From the NCBI RefSeq assembly GCF_000359125.1, contig NZ_CAAF010000027.1, forward strand, positions 1 to 64,000: DNA of 64,000 bases, given 5' to 3'. The position numbers were made by a program, and so were the translations under genes. Shown in pieces: positions 7,667 to 16,271 of the stretch. This stretch comes from Mesorhizobium sp. STM 4661. GTDB lineage: Bacteria; Pseudomonadota; Alphaproteobacteria; Rhizobiales; Rhizobiaceae. Each line of letters starts with the position of its first letter. Within the stretch, counting starts at the first letter, position 1. The notes under the pieces were generated by a model that did not search any database, had not been told where the DNA came from, and saw nothing but the letters and a program-made list of their open reading frames with translations.

Positions 7667-8659
7667 ATGCCGGATTATGACGTGCTTTGCATCGGCAATG
7701 CCATTGTCGACATCATCGCCCAGTGCGACGAGGAATTCCTCGAGACCAACGGCATCATCAAGGGCGCGATGAACCTCATCGACACCCAGCGCGCCGAACT
7801 TCTGTACAGCCGCATGGGTCCAGCGATCGAGGCGTCCGGCGGCAGTGCCGGCAACACGGCGGCCGGCGTCGCCAGCTTCGGTGGTCGCGCCGCCTTCTTC
7901 GGCAAGGTGGCGAACGATCCGCTCGGCGAAATCTACGCCCATGACATCCACGCCCAGGGCGTCGCCTTCGACACCAGACCGCTCGAGGGCCTGCCGCCGA
8001 CGGCGCGCTCGATGATCTTCGTCACCCCCGATGGCGAGCGTTCGATGAACACCTATCTCGGCGCCTGCGTCGAGCTCGGGCCGGAAGATGTCGAGGCCGA
8101 CAAGGCTTCCAGCGCCAAGGTCACCTATTTCGAGGGTTATCTGTGGGATCCGCCGCGCGCCAAGGAGGCGATCCGGCAGACGGCCAGGCTGGCGCATGCC
8201 GCAGGCCGCGAAGTCTCAATGACGCTGTCGGATTCGTTTTGCGTCGACCGCTATCGCGACGAGTTCCTCGAGCTGATGCGCTCCGGCACAGTCGACATCG
8301 TCTTTGCCAACAGCCACGAAATCAAATCGCTCTACCAGACATCGTCGTTCGACGAGGCGTTGGTGCAGATCCGCAAGGATTGCCGGATCGCCGCCGTCAC
8401 CCGCTCGGAAAAGGGCTCGGTCATCGTGCGCGGCGACGAAACCGTCACCATCAAGGCGACGACAATCCGCGAACTGGTCGACACGACCGGCGCCGGCGAC
8501 CTCTATGCCGCCGGCTTCCTCTACGGTTACACTGCAGGACGCAGCCTGAAGGATTGCGGCGACCTCGGCTCGCTGGCGGCCGGGCTGGTGGTCCAGCAGA
8601 TCGGGCCGCGCCCGCGGCAGAATTTGCGCCGCGAGGCCGAGCAGGCTGGGTTGTTGTAG
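7667..8659 (+). CDS. PfkB-family sugar/nucleoside kinase, adenosine-kinase-like
   Basis: 330-residue ribokinase-fold kinase. Seen: N-terminal VLCIGNAIVDIIAQ, the PfkB signature region SGGSAGNTAAGVASFGGRAAFFGKVANDPLG, and the anion-hole/catalytic motif DTTGAGDLYAAGFLYGYTAG near the C-terminus. Close alphaproteobacterial relatives are usually called adenosine kinase. Adenosine is released when SAH is hydrolysed, so salvage next to glyA-metK would complete a SAM-recycling set (inference). The gap after metK is 100 bp. GC content is visibly higher than in the defence and metabolic islands, closer to core-genome style. Start chosen at ATG 7667; a TTG start at 7652 is possible. Confidence 0.85.
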   Translation: MPDYDVLCIGNAIVDIIAQCDEEFLETNGIIKGAMNLIDTQRAELLYSRMGPAIEASGGSAGNTAAGVASFGGRAAFFGKVANDPLGEIYAHDIHAQGVAFDTRPLEGLPPTARSMIFVTPDGERSMNTYLGACVELGPEDVEADKASSAKVTYFEGYLWDPPRAKEAIRQTARLAHAAGREVSMTLSDSFCVDRYRDEFLELMRSGTVDIVFANSHEIKSLYQTSSFDEALVQIRKDCRIAAVTRSEKGSVIVRGDETVTIKATTIRELVDTTGAGDLYAAGFLYGYTAGRSLKDCGDLGSLAAGLVVQQIGPRPRQNLRREAEQAGLL

Positions 8660-8699
8660 GGGGGCGTTAATGACGAGCTGCCCGTCTGCCCTCCCGGGG

Positions 8700-8960
8700 G
8701 CTGTGCGGAAAAGTGCGCGTAAATCGAAATGTCGGATGAGCATCCGCGTGAGGCGGCAGCCCGGGGCATGTCACGATCGAAACGGTTGATCGCGGTGCCG
8801 CCCTTTAGCGCGACCCTTTTGCCGTGTGATACAGGGAACGCGTTCGGATCAGCAGCTCGACCTGGCGAATGTTTTGCTCACCCGCGATCATCGACCTTGT
8901 GTGGCAACAGGTCGGCCGGGATCGTCATGCGATAGAGCGGGCGAAGCGGCCAACTGGTGA
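8700..8960 (-). pseudogene. Relic of an AbiEii-type nucleotidyltransferase toxin
   Basis: On the minus strand the fragment RVALKGGTAINRFDRDMPR matches the first conserved block of AbiEii toxins (ALKGGTALNLF-x-x-D-x-PR-x-SxDIDL). A preceding piece in another frame (QVELLIRTRSLYHTAKGS) resembles the segment before it. Stops and a frameshift are present and nothing downstream of the block survives; no antitoxin is visible. The rest of 8660-9035 is without a gene. Confidence 0.5.
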
Positions 8961-9035
8961 ATTGACATCAACGCATCGCCGATTGAGATTATCCTGCCGG
9001 GAGCGCAGTGCGTTGTTCAAGCCAGTCGGACGATC

Positions 9036-9635
9036 ATGGGCAAATACAAAGACCATCGTGAGCCACGCCGGCATCGTCATGACAATGACGCGGTTTCTTT
9101 TTCCGAACGGTCTTCCGAGCCAAGCTACTTTCAGCGTTCGTCCACTGTAACCGCGGATCCTGTCGACGCCGAAGTGGTGTGGTTCAACACCAGCAAGGGT
9201 TTTGGCTTTGTCAAATTGCCGGAGGGCATCGAGGCCTATCTGCACATCCGGGTGCTGGAGGCGGCCGGGAGCCGCGGTGTTTCCGAGGGAACGCGTCTGA
9301 AGGTCACAACGGAAGAAAGTCCAAGAGGTCATCAGGTCGCGCAAGTGCTGGAGGTCAGCGATCAGACCGCGAGAACTCAGCTACATACGCGTCGCACTGG
9401 AGAGTCCACCGCCGGGACGAGTGCCCAGGTGGAGAGCGAGGGCACGGTCAAGCGGTACAATCCCCAAAAGGGCTTCGGCTTCATTGCTCCTGAAAACGGT
9501 GAGAAGGACATCTTCGTTCATGCCACCGCGCTGACCCGCTCAGGACTGAGCATGCTGATGGAGGGTCAGAAGGTGTTTGTCCAATGCGGGCAGGGCAACA
9601 AAGGCCTGGAAGTTCGGAGCATTCGCCTCGCTTAG
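9036..9635 (+). CDS. Protein with two cold-shock domains
   Basis: 199-residue RNA/ssDNA-binding protein. After a charged tail (residues 1-45) come two OB-fold cold-shock domains. The first, at about 48-110, has VVWFNTSKGFGFVKL and a degenerate second RNP motif (EAYLHIRVL). The second, at about 132-199, has canonical GTVKRYNPQKGFGFIAPENG and KDIFVHATAL. Such double-CSD proteins are common in rhizobia and act as RNA chaperones or nucleoid-associated factors. The gene is followed 40 bp downstream by the terminator of a convergent small RNA, then by a MucR-type gene. Start ATG 9036 gives an extended N-terminus. Confidence 0.88.
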   Translation: MGKYKDHREPRRHRHDNDAVSFSERSSEPSYFQRSSTVTADPVDAEVVWFNTSKGFGFVKLPEGIEAYLHIRVLEAAGSRGVSEGTRLKVTTEESPRGHQVAQVLEVSDQTARTQLHTRRTGESTAGTSAQVESEGTVKRYNPQKGFGFIAPENGEKDIFVHATALTRSGLSMLMEGQKVFVQCGQGNKGLEVRSIRLA

Positions 9636-9674
9636 AGCCAAATGCGTTGGCCCTACCGAAATCGCGCCTCAGAC

Positions 9675-9713
9675 AAAGAAAAAGCCCGCTACCGGGAGGA
9701 GGTGGCAGCGGGC
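9675..9713 (-). terminator. Rho-independent terminator with anti-SD loop
   Basis: On the minus strand GCCCGCT and AGCGGGC pair around a loop containing CCUCCUCCC, followed by a U-rich run (UUUUUCUUU). It is the 3' hairpin of the small RNA. Confidence 0.8.
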
Positions 9714-9791
9714 TCGATTTAGAATGAGACGCGGGAGGAGGTGCGCCCCATTCAGCGTCGGCACCACATCTGGGAGGAGTAGATGGCCGAC
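9676..9791 (-). ncRNA. Small RNA with three CCUCCUCC motifs (alpha-r14 / cuckoo type)
   Basis: A minus-strand transcript of about 116 nt is predicted from a good promoter (TTGCAA at 9820-9825, TATGAT at 9798-9803, 16-bp spacer) to a strong intrinsic terminator. It carries three C-rich anti-Shine-Dalgarno motifs, whose plus-strand complements lie at 9694-9702, 9733-9741 and 9772-9779. The first sits in the terminator loop and the second in a short GCG/CGC hairpin. Size, repeated CCUCCUCCC loops and terminal hairpin are the hallmarks of the alpha-r14/cuckoo sRNA family of Rhizobiales, thought to block translation starts by pairing to Shine-Dalgarno sites. It lies between a cold-shock gene and mucR. 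Transcription is inferred. Confidence 0.78.
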
Positions 9792-9797
9792 AACATG

Positions 9798-9825
9798 ATC
9801 ATACCGATTGCCGCGGATATTGCAA
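9798..9825 (-). promoter_or_regulatory. Sigma-70-type promoter of the small RNA
   Basis: Minus-strand TTGCAA (9820-9825) and TATGAT (9798-9803) separated by 16 bp, with a start predicted near 9791, just before the first anti-SD motif. Confidence 0.65.
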
Positions 9826-9894
9826 CGCACAAATTTTATCTCGCGAGTGCGAAATGGATGTCTGATCCGCTTAGCCCATCCTGAAAAAGTGCGG

Positions 9895-10359
9895 TCAGGC
9901 TGCGGCTTTTTTGCGGGGACGCTTGGCAGGTGCCGGCGTTCCCGGTTCCTTCGGCTTGCGGCCCAGACCCATCGTCTTGGCCAATGCCGAGCGCGCCGCA
10001 GCGTAATTCGGCGCCACCATGGGATAGTCCGCCGGCAGCTCCCATTTCGCGCGATATTCGTCGGGCGTAAGGCCATAGTGGGTCGCCAGGTGACGCTTGA
10101 GCGACTTGAACTTCTTACCGTCCTCAAGGCTGACAATGTAATCGGGTGTAACCGATTTTCTGATCGGTACGGCAGGCTTGAGAGCTTCCGACTTTTCTGG
10201 TGCGGCACCACCAGCAGTGGCTTTCAATGCGATGTGGACCTGGCCGATCAGCCCAGGCAGTTCACCGACGGGAACCGGATTGTTCGAAACATAGGCTGAG
10301 ACGACATGGGCGGTGAGTTCGATGAGGTTGTCGGCTTTGCTCTCGGTTTCTTCGGTCAT
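9895..10359 (-). CDS. MucR/Ros-family regulator lacking the zinc-finger cysteines
   Basis: 154-residue member of the MucR/Ros family, which in rhizobia controls exopolysaccharide, motility and symbiosis genes and behaves as an H-NS-like nucleoid protein. Seen: N-terminal oligomerisation helix ([16 protein letters not shown]), then [39 protein letters not shown], then a basic tail (KRPRKKAAA). The two cysteines of the Ros zinc finger (TCLEC in Ros) are replaced here by Ser and Asp (VSLED). Mesorhizobium loti Ml proteins of this family are known to fold without zinc, so this is probably a functional zinc-free version. It may bind AT-rich island DNA. Confidence 0.88.
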   Translation of the reverse strand: MTEETESKADNLIELTAHVVSAYVSNNPVPVGELPGLIGQVHIALKATAGGAAPEKSEALKPAVPIRKSVTPDYIVSLEDGKKFKSLKRHLATHYGLTPDEYRAKWELPADYPMVAPNYAAARSALAKTMGLGRKPKEPGTPAPAKRPRKKAAA

Positions 10360-10604
10360 GAAAACGCTCCTGCGGAATTAGAGTAGCCGGGTAAGAATCA
10401 TCTCGTAGCTTAATAGTGACGACCGCGTTTGATGGCAACCAAAGCCATTGCATGATGTGTTGGCGGATCGCTGCACGCCCGGTCGCCGTCGCGGATCTTC
10501 CTCTTGAACCGTCATCGCCCTGACAACACATTGTGCCATGGTCGCCGTGTCGATGCGGCGCCTCTTCACCGCAAATTGGCTATTTAGAAAGTTGGGAGAA
10601 ACCA

Positions 10605-10907
10605 ATGAATGCTGAGGCTTTCGGCAGCCCCCTTTTCGTGAAGCGCGCCACGCACATCATCCAAGAGATCGCCGGCCTTGCGGATGCAATCGATTTTCTC
10701 AATGAATGGCCGGAAGATCGCAGAGACATGATCCACGAAGCCGCCCTGAGGGCATGCTACGATGCGTACGATGGGCGCAAGCCGGTAAGCACGGCGCGCA
10801 ATGCCTTTTTCGGCTTTGCGAAGCGGGTCGCCATCTTGGAAGATTCAACCTCCGCGATGCAGTGGATCGCCGCCTGCAGATCGGGCAGTGGAAAAGTGCA
10901 GGTGTAG
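10605..10907 (+). CDS. DUF982-family small protein
   Basis: 100-residue protein of the rhizobial DUF982 family; recognisable features are the start FGSPLFVKRATHIIQEI, the AIDFLNEWPEDRRDMIHEAALRACYDAYDG core, and the ARNAFFGFAKRVAIL segment. Function unknown; these proteins are abundant and multicopy in Mesorhizobium. ATG 10605 has GGGAGAAA just upstream, a good ribosome site. A second DUF982 gene follows 270 bp downstream. Confidence 0.8.
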   Translation: MNAEAFGSPLFVKRATHIIQEIAGLADAIDFLNEWPEDRRDMIHEAALRACYDAYDGRKPVSTARNAFFGFAKRVAILEDSTSAMQWIAACRSGSGKVQV

Positions 10908-11174
10908 ATTTCGACGAAGTGTTTGAGACTGGCGCGAGCCGCGTCGAATAGTGCAGTATGCACAGGTTTCACGGTTAGACCACGCGAATGAGAACCAGTT
11001 CCTCACCACCAACTGCAAAACCGCAGATCGCACGCAAGCTCACCATGGCCAGACGCTGCTCATGGTGATCGCTGGTCGCCAATGCCCAGGTTCGGTGGCG
11101 CAGATGCAGCGGTCGCATTCGGCTGACTAAATGCGACCCGGCTGTTTGCCGCATAGTGGCTGTGGAGGAGGGGG

Positions 11175-11423
11175 ATGACCGGGTTGATCAGATTTGAGAG
11201 GCCAGTCGTTGTTCAGGTTAGCCGCCGCAGCTCGGAGCGTATCGTGTTCGACGTCAACGACGCGGCCGCTATCTTGCTGCGGGATCTGCATCATGAGACC
11301 GATAAACGCAGAATAGCGATGGACACCTGTCTGCAGGTGTTACGCGGTAAGACCCATCCACCAGCTGCTCGACGAGCTTTCGTCGCGGCCGCGCTCGAAG
11401 CACGCATTCTACGCGGCGATTGA
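11175..11423 (+). CDS. DUF982-family small protein, second copy
   Basis: 82-residue protein with the DUF982 pattern: a beta start (FERPVVVQVSRRSSERIVFDV), a central NDAAAILLRDL, then CLQVLRGKTHPPAARRAFVAAALEARIL. It diverges strongly from the copy at 10605, so it is not a recent duplicate. A GGAGGAGGGGG stretch upstream of ATG 11175 is a strong ribosome site. Function unknown. Confidence 0.72.
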   Translation: MTGLIRFERPVVVQVSRRSSERIVFDVNDAAAILLRDLHHETDKRRIAMDTCLQVLRGKTHPPAARRAFVAAALEARILRGD

Positions 11424-12140
11424 GATTTAGGACGCCGCTCATGAATTTCGGCCATCTGCGCATCGCTATTGGGCGCGGTCCGAACACCCCTGCCGGCTCC
11501 GCCAGGAGCAAGCCAACACCGCACTTTCCGCGGCGGCTTTCCTGGTCCGGCGCCTGATCTTCCACCATCAAAACACAAGGGTCCGCCAGCCAGCTGCGGC
11601 CGCTCGGCTTCGCCGTCGCGGTGATGGTGATTGCAGCCAGAGGCAGACGGAGCCATCGAGCGGGAATTGGCCCGGTGCAGATGGCAGAGCGTCGATGCCG
11701 CCTCAATAGTCTCCAGAAGTGCCGTTTGAACCTTCCCCAGCTTAGCCCTGTATCCGGTTTCCCGGAACACGCTCCGCAGACCGGCGCCGCGTGATCGCCG
11801 ATGCCTCTCCCGATGGTCGGGAACGGGGTTTCGGCGATCAAGGTCGGGGAGACGATAGTGATACTGGATTATCCCAATACGGAATAATCCGAAACTGGCT
11901 GGCGGTGAGCCGCCTCGTTTCTGGCCGGCTCATTTGAGGCCAAGCCTCCTTCGATCGCCAGCCAACGGCGGCGTCTGGAAAGCTGACTTCGACGCGCCGT
12001 AACAAGGGCCGCGGCCAGGCCAAGCTTGCCGAGGCGCTTCGTCACCGGCAGCGCGATTGCCTTGGGCGCGCCGGATAGACTCCCCCAAGGTTGCCCGGTG
12101 TGTGGCGTTGCCGCTCACCGCCGGCGAGTGGCACCGAGCC
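11424..12140. other. Long non-coding stretch with an inverted repeat
   Basis: I recognise no gene on either strand; open frames on the minus strand show no family features. An inverted repeat, GGATTAT and ATAATCC around an 11-bp centre, lies at 11869-11893 or very close to it and could be a regulator site. Confidence 0.35.
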
Positions 12141-14495
12141 CTACGCCGTCTGCGCTTTTTCCCGAATTGCGCGTGCCGCAGCCACCATGTTCACCAGGGC
12201 AGGGCGGACCTCCTCCCACCTGCGCGTTTTGAGACCGCAGTCGGGATTCACCCACAGTTGGCCATCCGACAATCGCTCGCGCGCAAGCATGATGAGGTTG
12301 GAAATTTCGCCCACTTCCGGGACCCGCGGCGAGTGAATGTCATAGACGCCGGGACCGATCTCGTTCGGATACTTGAAGGTTCGCAGCGTATCGAGCAGTT
12401 CCATCTGCGAGCGCGAGGTTTCAATGGAGATCACATCGGCATCCATTGCGGCAATCGCGTCCACGATATCGCCGAACTCGGAGTAGCACATATGGGTGTG
12501 GATCTGGGTCGCATCGCCGACGGCCGTTGAAGCCAGCCGGAAGCATTCGACGGCCCAGTCGAGATAGGCCTGCCACTCGGCCTCGCGCAGCGGCAAGCCC
12601 TCGCGCAGTGCGGCTTCGTCGATCTGGATCATCCTGGCGCCGGCCTTTTCGAGGTCGCTCACTTCATCGCGAATGGCGAGCGCGACCTGGCGGCAGACGG
12701 CTGAGCGCGGAAGGTCGTCCCGGACGAAGGACCAGTTGAGGATCGTCACCGGGCCGGTAAGCATGCCCTTCACCGGCTTCGGCGTCAGCGACTGGGCATA
12801 TCGCCACCAGTGTAGTGTCATCGGATTTTGTCGCGACACATCGCCAATGATGATCGGGGGGCGCACAAAGCGCGAGCCATAGCTCTGCACCCACCCGTGT
12901 TGCGTGAAGGCGAAGCCGCAGAGCTGCTCGGCGAAATACTGCACCATATCGTTGCGCTCGAATTCGCCGTGGACCAGCACGTCGAGTCCGATCTCTTCTT
13001 GCCAGCGAACGGCGGCTTCTATCTCTTTTTTCAGGAACGCCTCGTAGTCGACGTAACTCAGCTCGCCCTTGGCATGGGCTGCCCGCGCCTTGCGAACCTC
13101 GGCTGTTTGCGGGAAGGAGCCGATCGTCGTGGTGGGGAAGGAAGGCAGGCCAAACGTGTCGCCCTGAAGCTTGGAGCGCAGGTCGAATGCGCTCTTCCGA
13201 CGCGTCATGGCGACCTTGATGCTGGCGACCCGTCCTTCGACGAGCGGATCATGCACCTTCGCGGATGTCGCGCGAACGGCGGCAGCCTCAGCCGACGCCT
13301 CTAGTTCGGCGGCGACCGCGTCCCGGCCTTCAGCCAGGGCACGGGCGAGCACGACCAGCTCGTCGGTTTTTTGCGCCGCGAAGGCGAGCCACGATTTCAC
13401 GTCCGCATTGAGTGCCGTCTCCATGTCCAGGTCGATCGGCACATGCAGCATCGAGCAGGACGGGGCGATCTCCACGCGGTCCAACGGCCAGCCGGCGACG
13501 ATCGGCTTGATGCGGTCAAGTATGGCAGGCAGGTTCGCGCGCCAGACGTTGCGGCCGTCGATCAGCCCGAGCGAGAGCACAAGTTCCTTCTGCGCGAGCC
13601 GGCCGACGGTCTCCAACTGCTCTGGAGCGCGCACGAGATCGACGTGCAGTCCCGCCACGGGCAGAGAAATTGCGGTCTCGAGATTGTCTCCCAGCGATCC
13701 GAAATAGGTAGCGACCATGATCTTCAACTCCGGTGCTGCTTTTGACAGCCGGCAGTAGGCGAATTGGAGCGCATCCCGTTCGTTGGGAACCAGATCGACC
13801 ACGAGCGCCGGCTCATCGATCTGCACCCAATCGGCTCCCGCGAGCCTCAGCCTCCGCAGGAGCTCCTCGTAGACCGGCAACAGCCTTGGCAGGAGCGCGA
13901 TAGGGTTGAAACCTTCCTCAGGTGACTTCGCCAACTTGAGAAAGGTAACCGGTCCAAGCAGGACCGGGCGCGTGTGGATGCCGAGCGCCTTGGCCTCGAG
14001 GAAATGATCGACCGGTTTCGCCGACGAGAGGGCAAAGCTCTGATCGTCCGTAAGTTCCGGCACAATGTAGTGATAGTTGGTGTCGAACCATTTGGTCATT
14101 TCCATCGCGGCAAGGCCATGCCCGTTGGCCGCATGCTCGTCACCGGCATGTCCGCAATCAGCGGCCTGATCTTGGTTGCCGCGCGCCATTGCGAAATAGG
14201 TATCGAGTGGGACCTCGCCGTCAGTCCAGGCGTATCGTGCCGGCACAGCGCCGACCATGGCGACGGTGTCGAGGACATGGTCGTAAAGCGAGAAATCGTT
14301 GGACGGAATTTTCGACACGCCGTGATCGTGCTGCTCCCTCCAGCTGCCGGCACGCAGCGCCTTCGCCGTCGCGAGCAGGTCGGCAGCGGGAGATTTTCCG
14401 GACCAGTAACTTTCAAGCGCGAATTTCAGTTCCCGCCTTCGACCGATACGCGGTACGCCGAGCGTTGTCACAGGAATTTGTTGAGAGACAGTCAT
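12141..14495 (-). CDS. metE: Cobalamin-independent methionine synthase
   Basis: Transfers methyl from 5-methyl-THF-polyglutamate to homocysteine without B12, forming methionine in the cytoplasm. The 784-residue product has the duplicated metE architecture. The N-terminal half begins TTLGVPRIGRRRELKFALESYW; the C-terminal half has TTIGSFPQTAEVRKAR, VHGEFERNDMVQYF, the zinc-site segment HMCYSEFGDI and the final CGLKTRRW. The ATG at 14495 gives the family N-terminus. A cobalamin riboswitch lies upstream on the same strand, so expression should fall when B12 is plentiful and the B12-dependent MetH can work. Together with glyA and metK it makes a methionine/SAM supply set on the island. Confidence 0.96.
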   Translation of the reverse strand: MTVSQQIPVTTLGVPRIGRRRELKFALESYWSGKSPAADLLATAKALRAGSWREQHDHGVSKIPSNDFSLYDHVLDTVAMVGAVPARYAWTDGEVPLDTYFAMARGNQDQAADCGHAGDEHAANGHGLAAMEMTKWFDTNYHYIVPELTDDQSFALSSAKPVDHFLEAKALGIHTRPVLLGPVTFLKLAKSPEEGFNPIALLPRLLPVYEELLRRLRLAGADWVQIDEPALVVDLVPNERDALQFAYCRLSKAAPELKIMVATYFGSLGDNLETAISLPVAGLHVDLVRAPEQLETVGRLAQKELVLSLGLIDGRNVWRANLPAILDRIKPIVAGWPLDRVEIAPSCSMLHVPIDLDMETALNADVKSWLAFAAQKTDELVVLARALAEGRDAVAAELEASAEAAAVRATSAKVHDPLVEGRVASIKVAMTRRKSAFDLRSKLQGDTFGLPSFPTTTIGSFPQTAEVRKARAAHAKGELSYVDYEAFLKKEIEAAVRWQEEIGLDVLVHGEFERNDMVQYFAEQLCGFAFTQHGWVQSYGSRFVRPPIIIGDVSRQNPMTLHWWRYAQSLTPKPVKGMLTGPVTILNWSFVRDDLPRSAVCRQVALAIRDEVSDLEKAGARMIQIDEAALREGLPLREAEWQAYLDWAVECFRLASTAVGDATQIHTHMCYSEFGDIVDAIAAMDADVISIETSRSQMELLDTLRTFKYPNEIGPGVYDIHSPRVPEVGEISNLIMLARERLSDGQLWVNPDCGLKTRRWEEVRPALVNMVAAARAIREKAQTA

Positions 14496-14602
14496 GCCAT
14501 ACCCCGATGGTTGGGGCGTGGGGACGAGGAACGCGCGAGTAGGCGGCACGAAGCCGGGCTACCGCGACCTCCGAGACACCCCGCCCGTGGACGTTGTTCG
14601 TC

Positions 14603-14760
14603 GTGGCAGGTCTCCTGGCTCGCGGGTCAAAGCCTCTGCCCGTCTTCCCGAGGCCGTTCGCCTCAGTGACATCAATGGGCTTGGCTCGCCGCTAACAGTT
14701 GCGGGGGCAGCGCCGGCATCACACCGGCTTCCCTCTTAGCTCCGCTACGGCAGTGCCGCG
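14603..14760 (-). promoter_or_regulatory. Cobalamin (B12) riboswitch upstream of metE
   Basis: Minus-strand sequence contains, in order, AGGGAAGCCGGTGTGATGCCGG, the invariant GCTGCCCCCGCAACTGT, a GTCACTG segment and the B12-box end GCCAGGAGACCTGCC, the classic alphaproteobacterial layout. It ends about 110 nt before metE. B12 binding is expected to reduce metE expression. Confidence 0.93.
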
Positions 14761-15314
14761 CGGAGAACCATGACATGCGCACAATCACAGCCGCTTCGCT
14801 CCTTGTCAATACCATATAACGAGATGTTTATGTGATGATGCGAATAATGCATTGCGCTGACCGGTCTCTTTCGCCCCAAAAGCCGCATACGATGCGGCCA
14901 TCGGTGCTGGCTCGGAGAGGTCTTTGTCCCATCGGCACGAAAAGAGCGTGTCGCAACAGGCGTTGTCGCATGCGGCCGACGTTGCCAATGCCGCTGATGT
15001 GCGAGCCTTCCAACTATCTCAACGAGAAAAGGAAAAGCTCCGGCCTCACCGAGGCCACCAAGAACGAAGCGCCGTGGATCGGCGCTGATCCGCAAGACTT
15101 TGCAACCGTCAGATATGCAGCGGGCGGTTCTTACGCGAGGCCGCGAACGCGGCTTTGGGAACCCAATCGCGGGCGAGGAGGGGTTGGAGCGGGTTCGTGC
15201 CGATAGTGAATTTCCTACCCTCTCCCACATTATTGAGCATGTGCCCGAGCGACCGCACACAAGGCCGCATCAAGAGAAAGCCCGGTCAACTGCAGGGATT
15301 CTTCATTCTTGATT
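14761..15314. other. Intergenic, no gene recognised
   Basis: Short open frames exist (for example a 70-codon plus-strand one from 15100) but none shows family features or a good ribosome site. It separates the metE region from the defence genes and may hold an insertion boundary. Confidence 0.35.
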
Positions 15315-16199
15315 TCATTGGATACGCCCGGCCGCCCTGAGTTTCTTGATTCGACTATTTTTCAGCTCAGGAGGCAAAAAGTTAACACGATTGTCCAGTT
15401 TAGTCATGAATTGTTCGAAATCCATATTGATCTGATTTATAAACAGTCGATTCGAGTACATCTTCCGAACCTGATGATCATCTCTTGGAAAGACAGTGTA
15501 CCAAGGGATGCCTCTGTTTTTCTGCCTGATTGAGTATAATTCAGCACCAATGTCCATATCACTGAAAGAATATCCAATGAGTAGGACGCAGCTGTTCTCA
15601 AATCCGCCCATGGCTTTTGATATCATCTTTCGATACGATGATATCATTTCAAAATAATCGAATTGAGTTATAACCAAGCCACCTTTACCGACCGGCTCGT
15701 GGGCGTAGGTTAAACTTCCGTGCGGCTTGTAGAGCGGCATGCGACCGCTCAAAGCTTGCCTATCATCATAAATTATGTCCGGGGGGAGAGAGCTACTCGA
15801 TTTGTAGCCAAGCTCAACTAGCTCATCGTAGTTGGTCGTGAATATCGACCGCGCTCCCAGATTGGCCAGTGCAACATGCTGCCACAATGGCAGGAAGCAG
15901 GTAAAATGTTCGACCAAGAACTCAGACATCGGCGTTCGGCCGGTCTTGGTTTCGATTATCGCGGCGGCATGCTCTAGGCTCATGAGCTTTAGGCTCTCCG
16001 GGTCAAACGCAGTCGAGCCGTCATGCTTGAAACGCTGCCATAGCGTGTTTCGCAGAGCATATGCGTTGGGAAGATCCTCGCCCAATTTGTTCTTGGCGCC
16101 TATCGAAGCTCCTGCGCCTAGAAAAATTGTCAACCGTCCGCGAAACAAATCCCAATTGGACACGAAGTCTTCGAAGTTGTCGTCGATTTTGCCCGGCAC
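15315..16199 (-). CDS. SIR2-domain protein, probable defence NADase
   Basis: 294-residue SIR2_2-type protein. Seen: the nucleotide-binding loop TIFLGAGASIG (residues 25-34), TTNYDE with N123, YKPHGS with H160, and LLIGYSFSDMDI near 207-218. These are the landmarks of SIR2 domains that degrade NAD in anti-phage systems (Thoeris, DSR and others). There is no transmembrane segment and no large C-terminal sensor domain, so sensing may depend on a partner. The start is a GTG at 16199 with AAGG upstream. It is divergent, 72 bp away, from the kinase-helicase gene, so it either belongs to the same defence locus or is a neighbouring stand-alone system. Lower GC and different codon use from metE suggest separate transfer. 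Confidence 0.85.
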   Translation of the reverse strand: MPGKIDDNFEDFVSNWDLFRGRLTIFLGAGASIGAKNKLGEDLPNAYALRNTLWQRFKHDGSTAFDPESLKLMSLEHAAAIIETKTGRTPMSEFLVEHFTCFLPLWQHVALANLGARSIFTTNYDELVELGYKSSSSLPPDIIYDDRQALSGRMPLYKPHGSLTYAHEPVGKGGLVITQFDYFEMISSYRKMISKAMGGFENSCVLLIGYSFSDMDIGAELYSIRQKNRGIPWYTVFPRDDHQVRKMYSNRLFINQINMDFEQFMTKLDNRVNFLPPELKNSRIKKLRAAGRIQ

Positions 16200-16271
16200 G
16201 CGTTAGAACCTTATGTGGGGAAGTGATTTTGTGTACTAGACGCGGAGTGCGACTCATAGTCTTAAAGCAAC

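Noticed and set aside
11269..11841. Minus-strand 190-codon frame
   Set aside because: Overlaps the DUF982 gene and shows composition but no domain features.
15309..15533. Plus-strand 74-codon frame in the SIR2 3' end
   Set aside because: Antisense to the SIR2 gene, with no family features.
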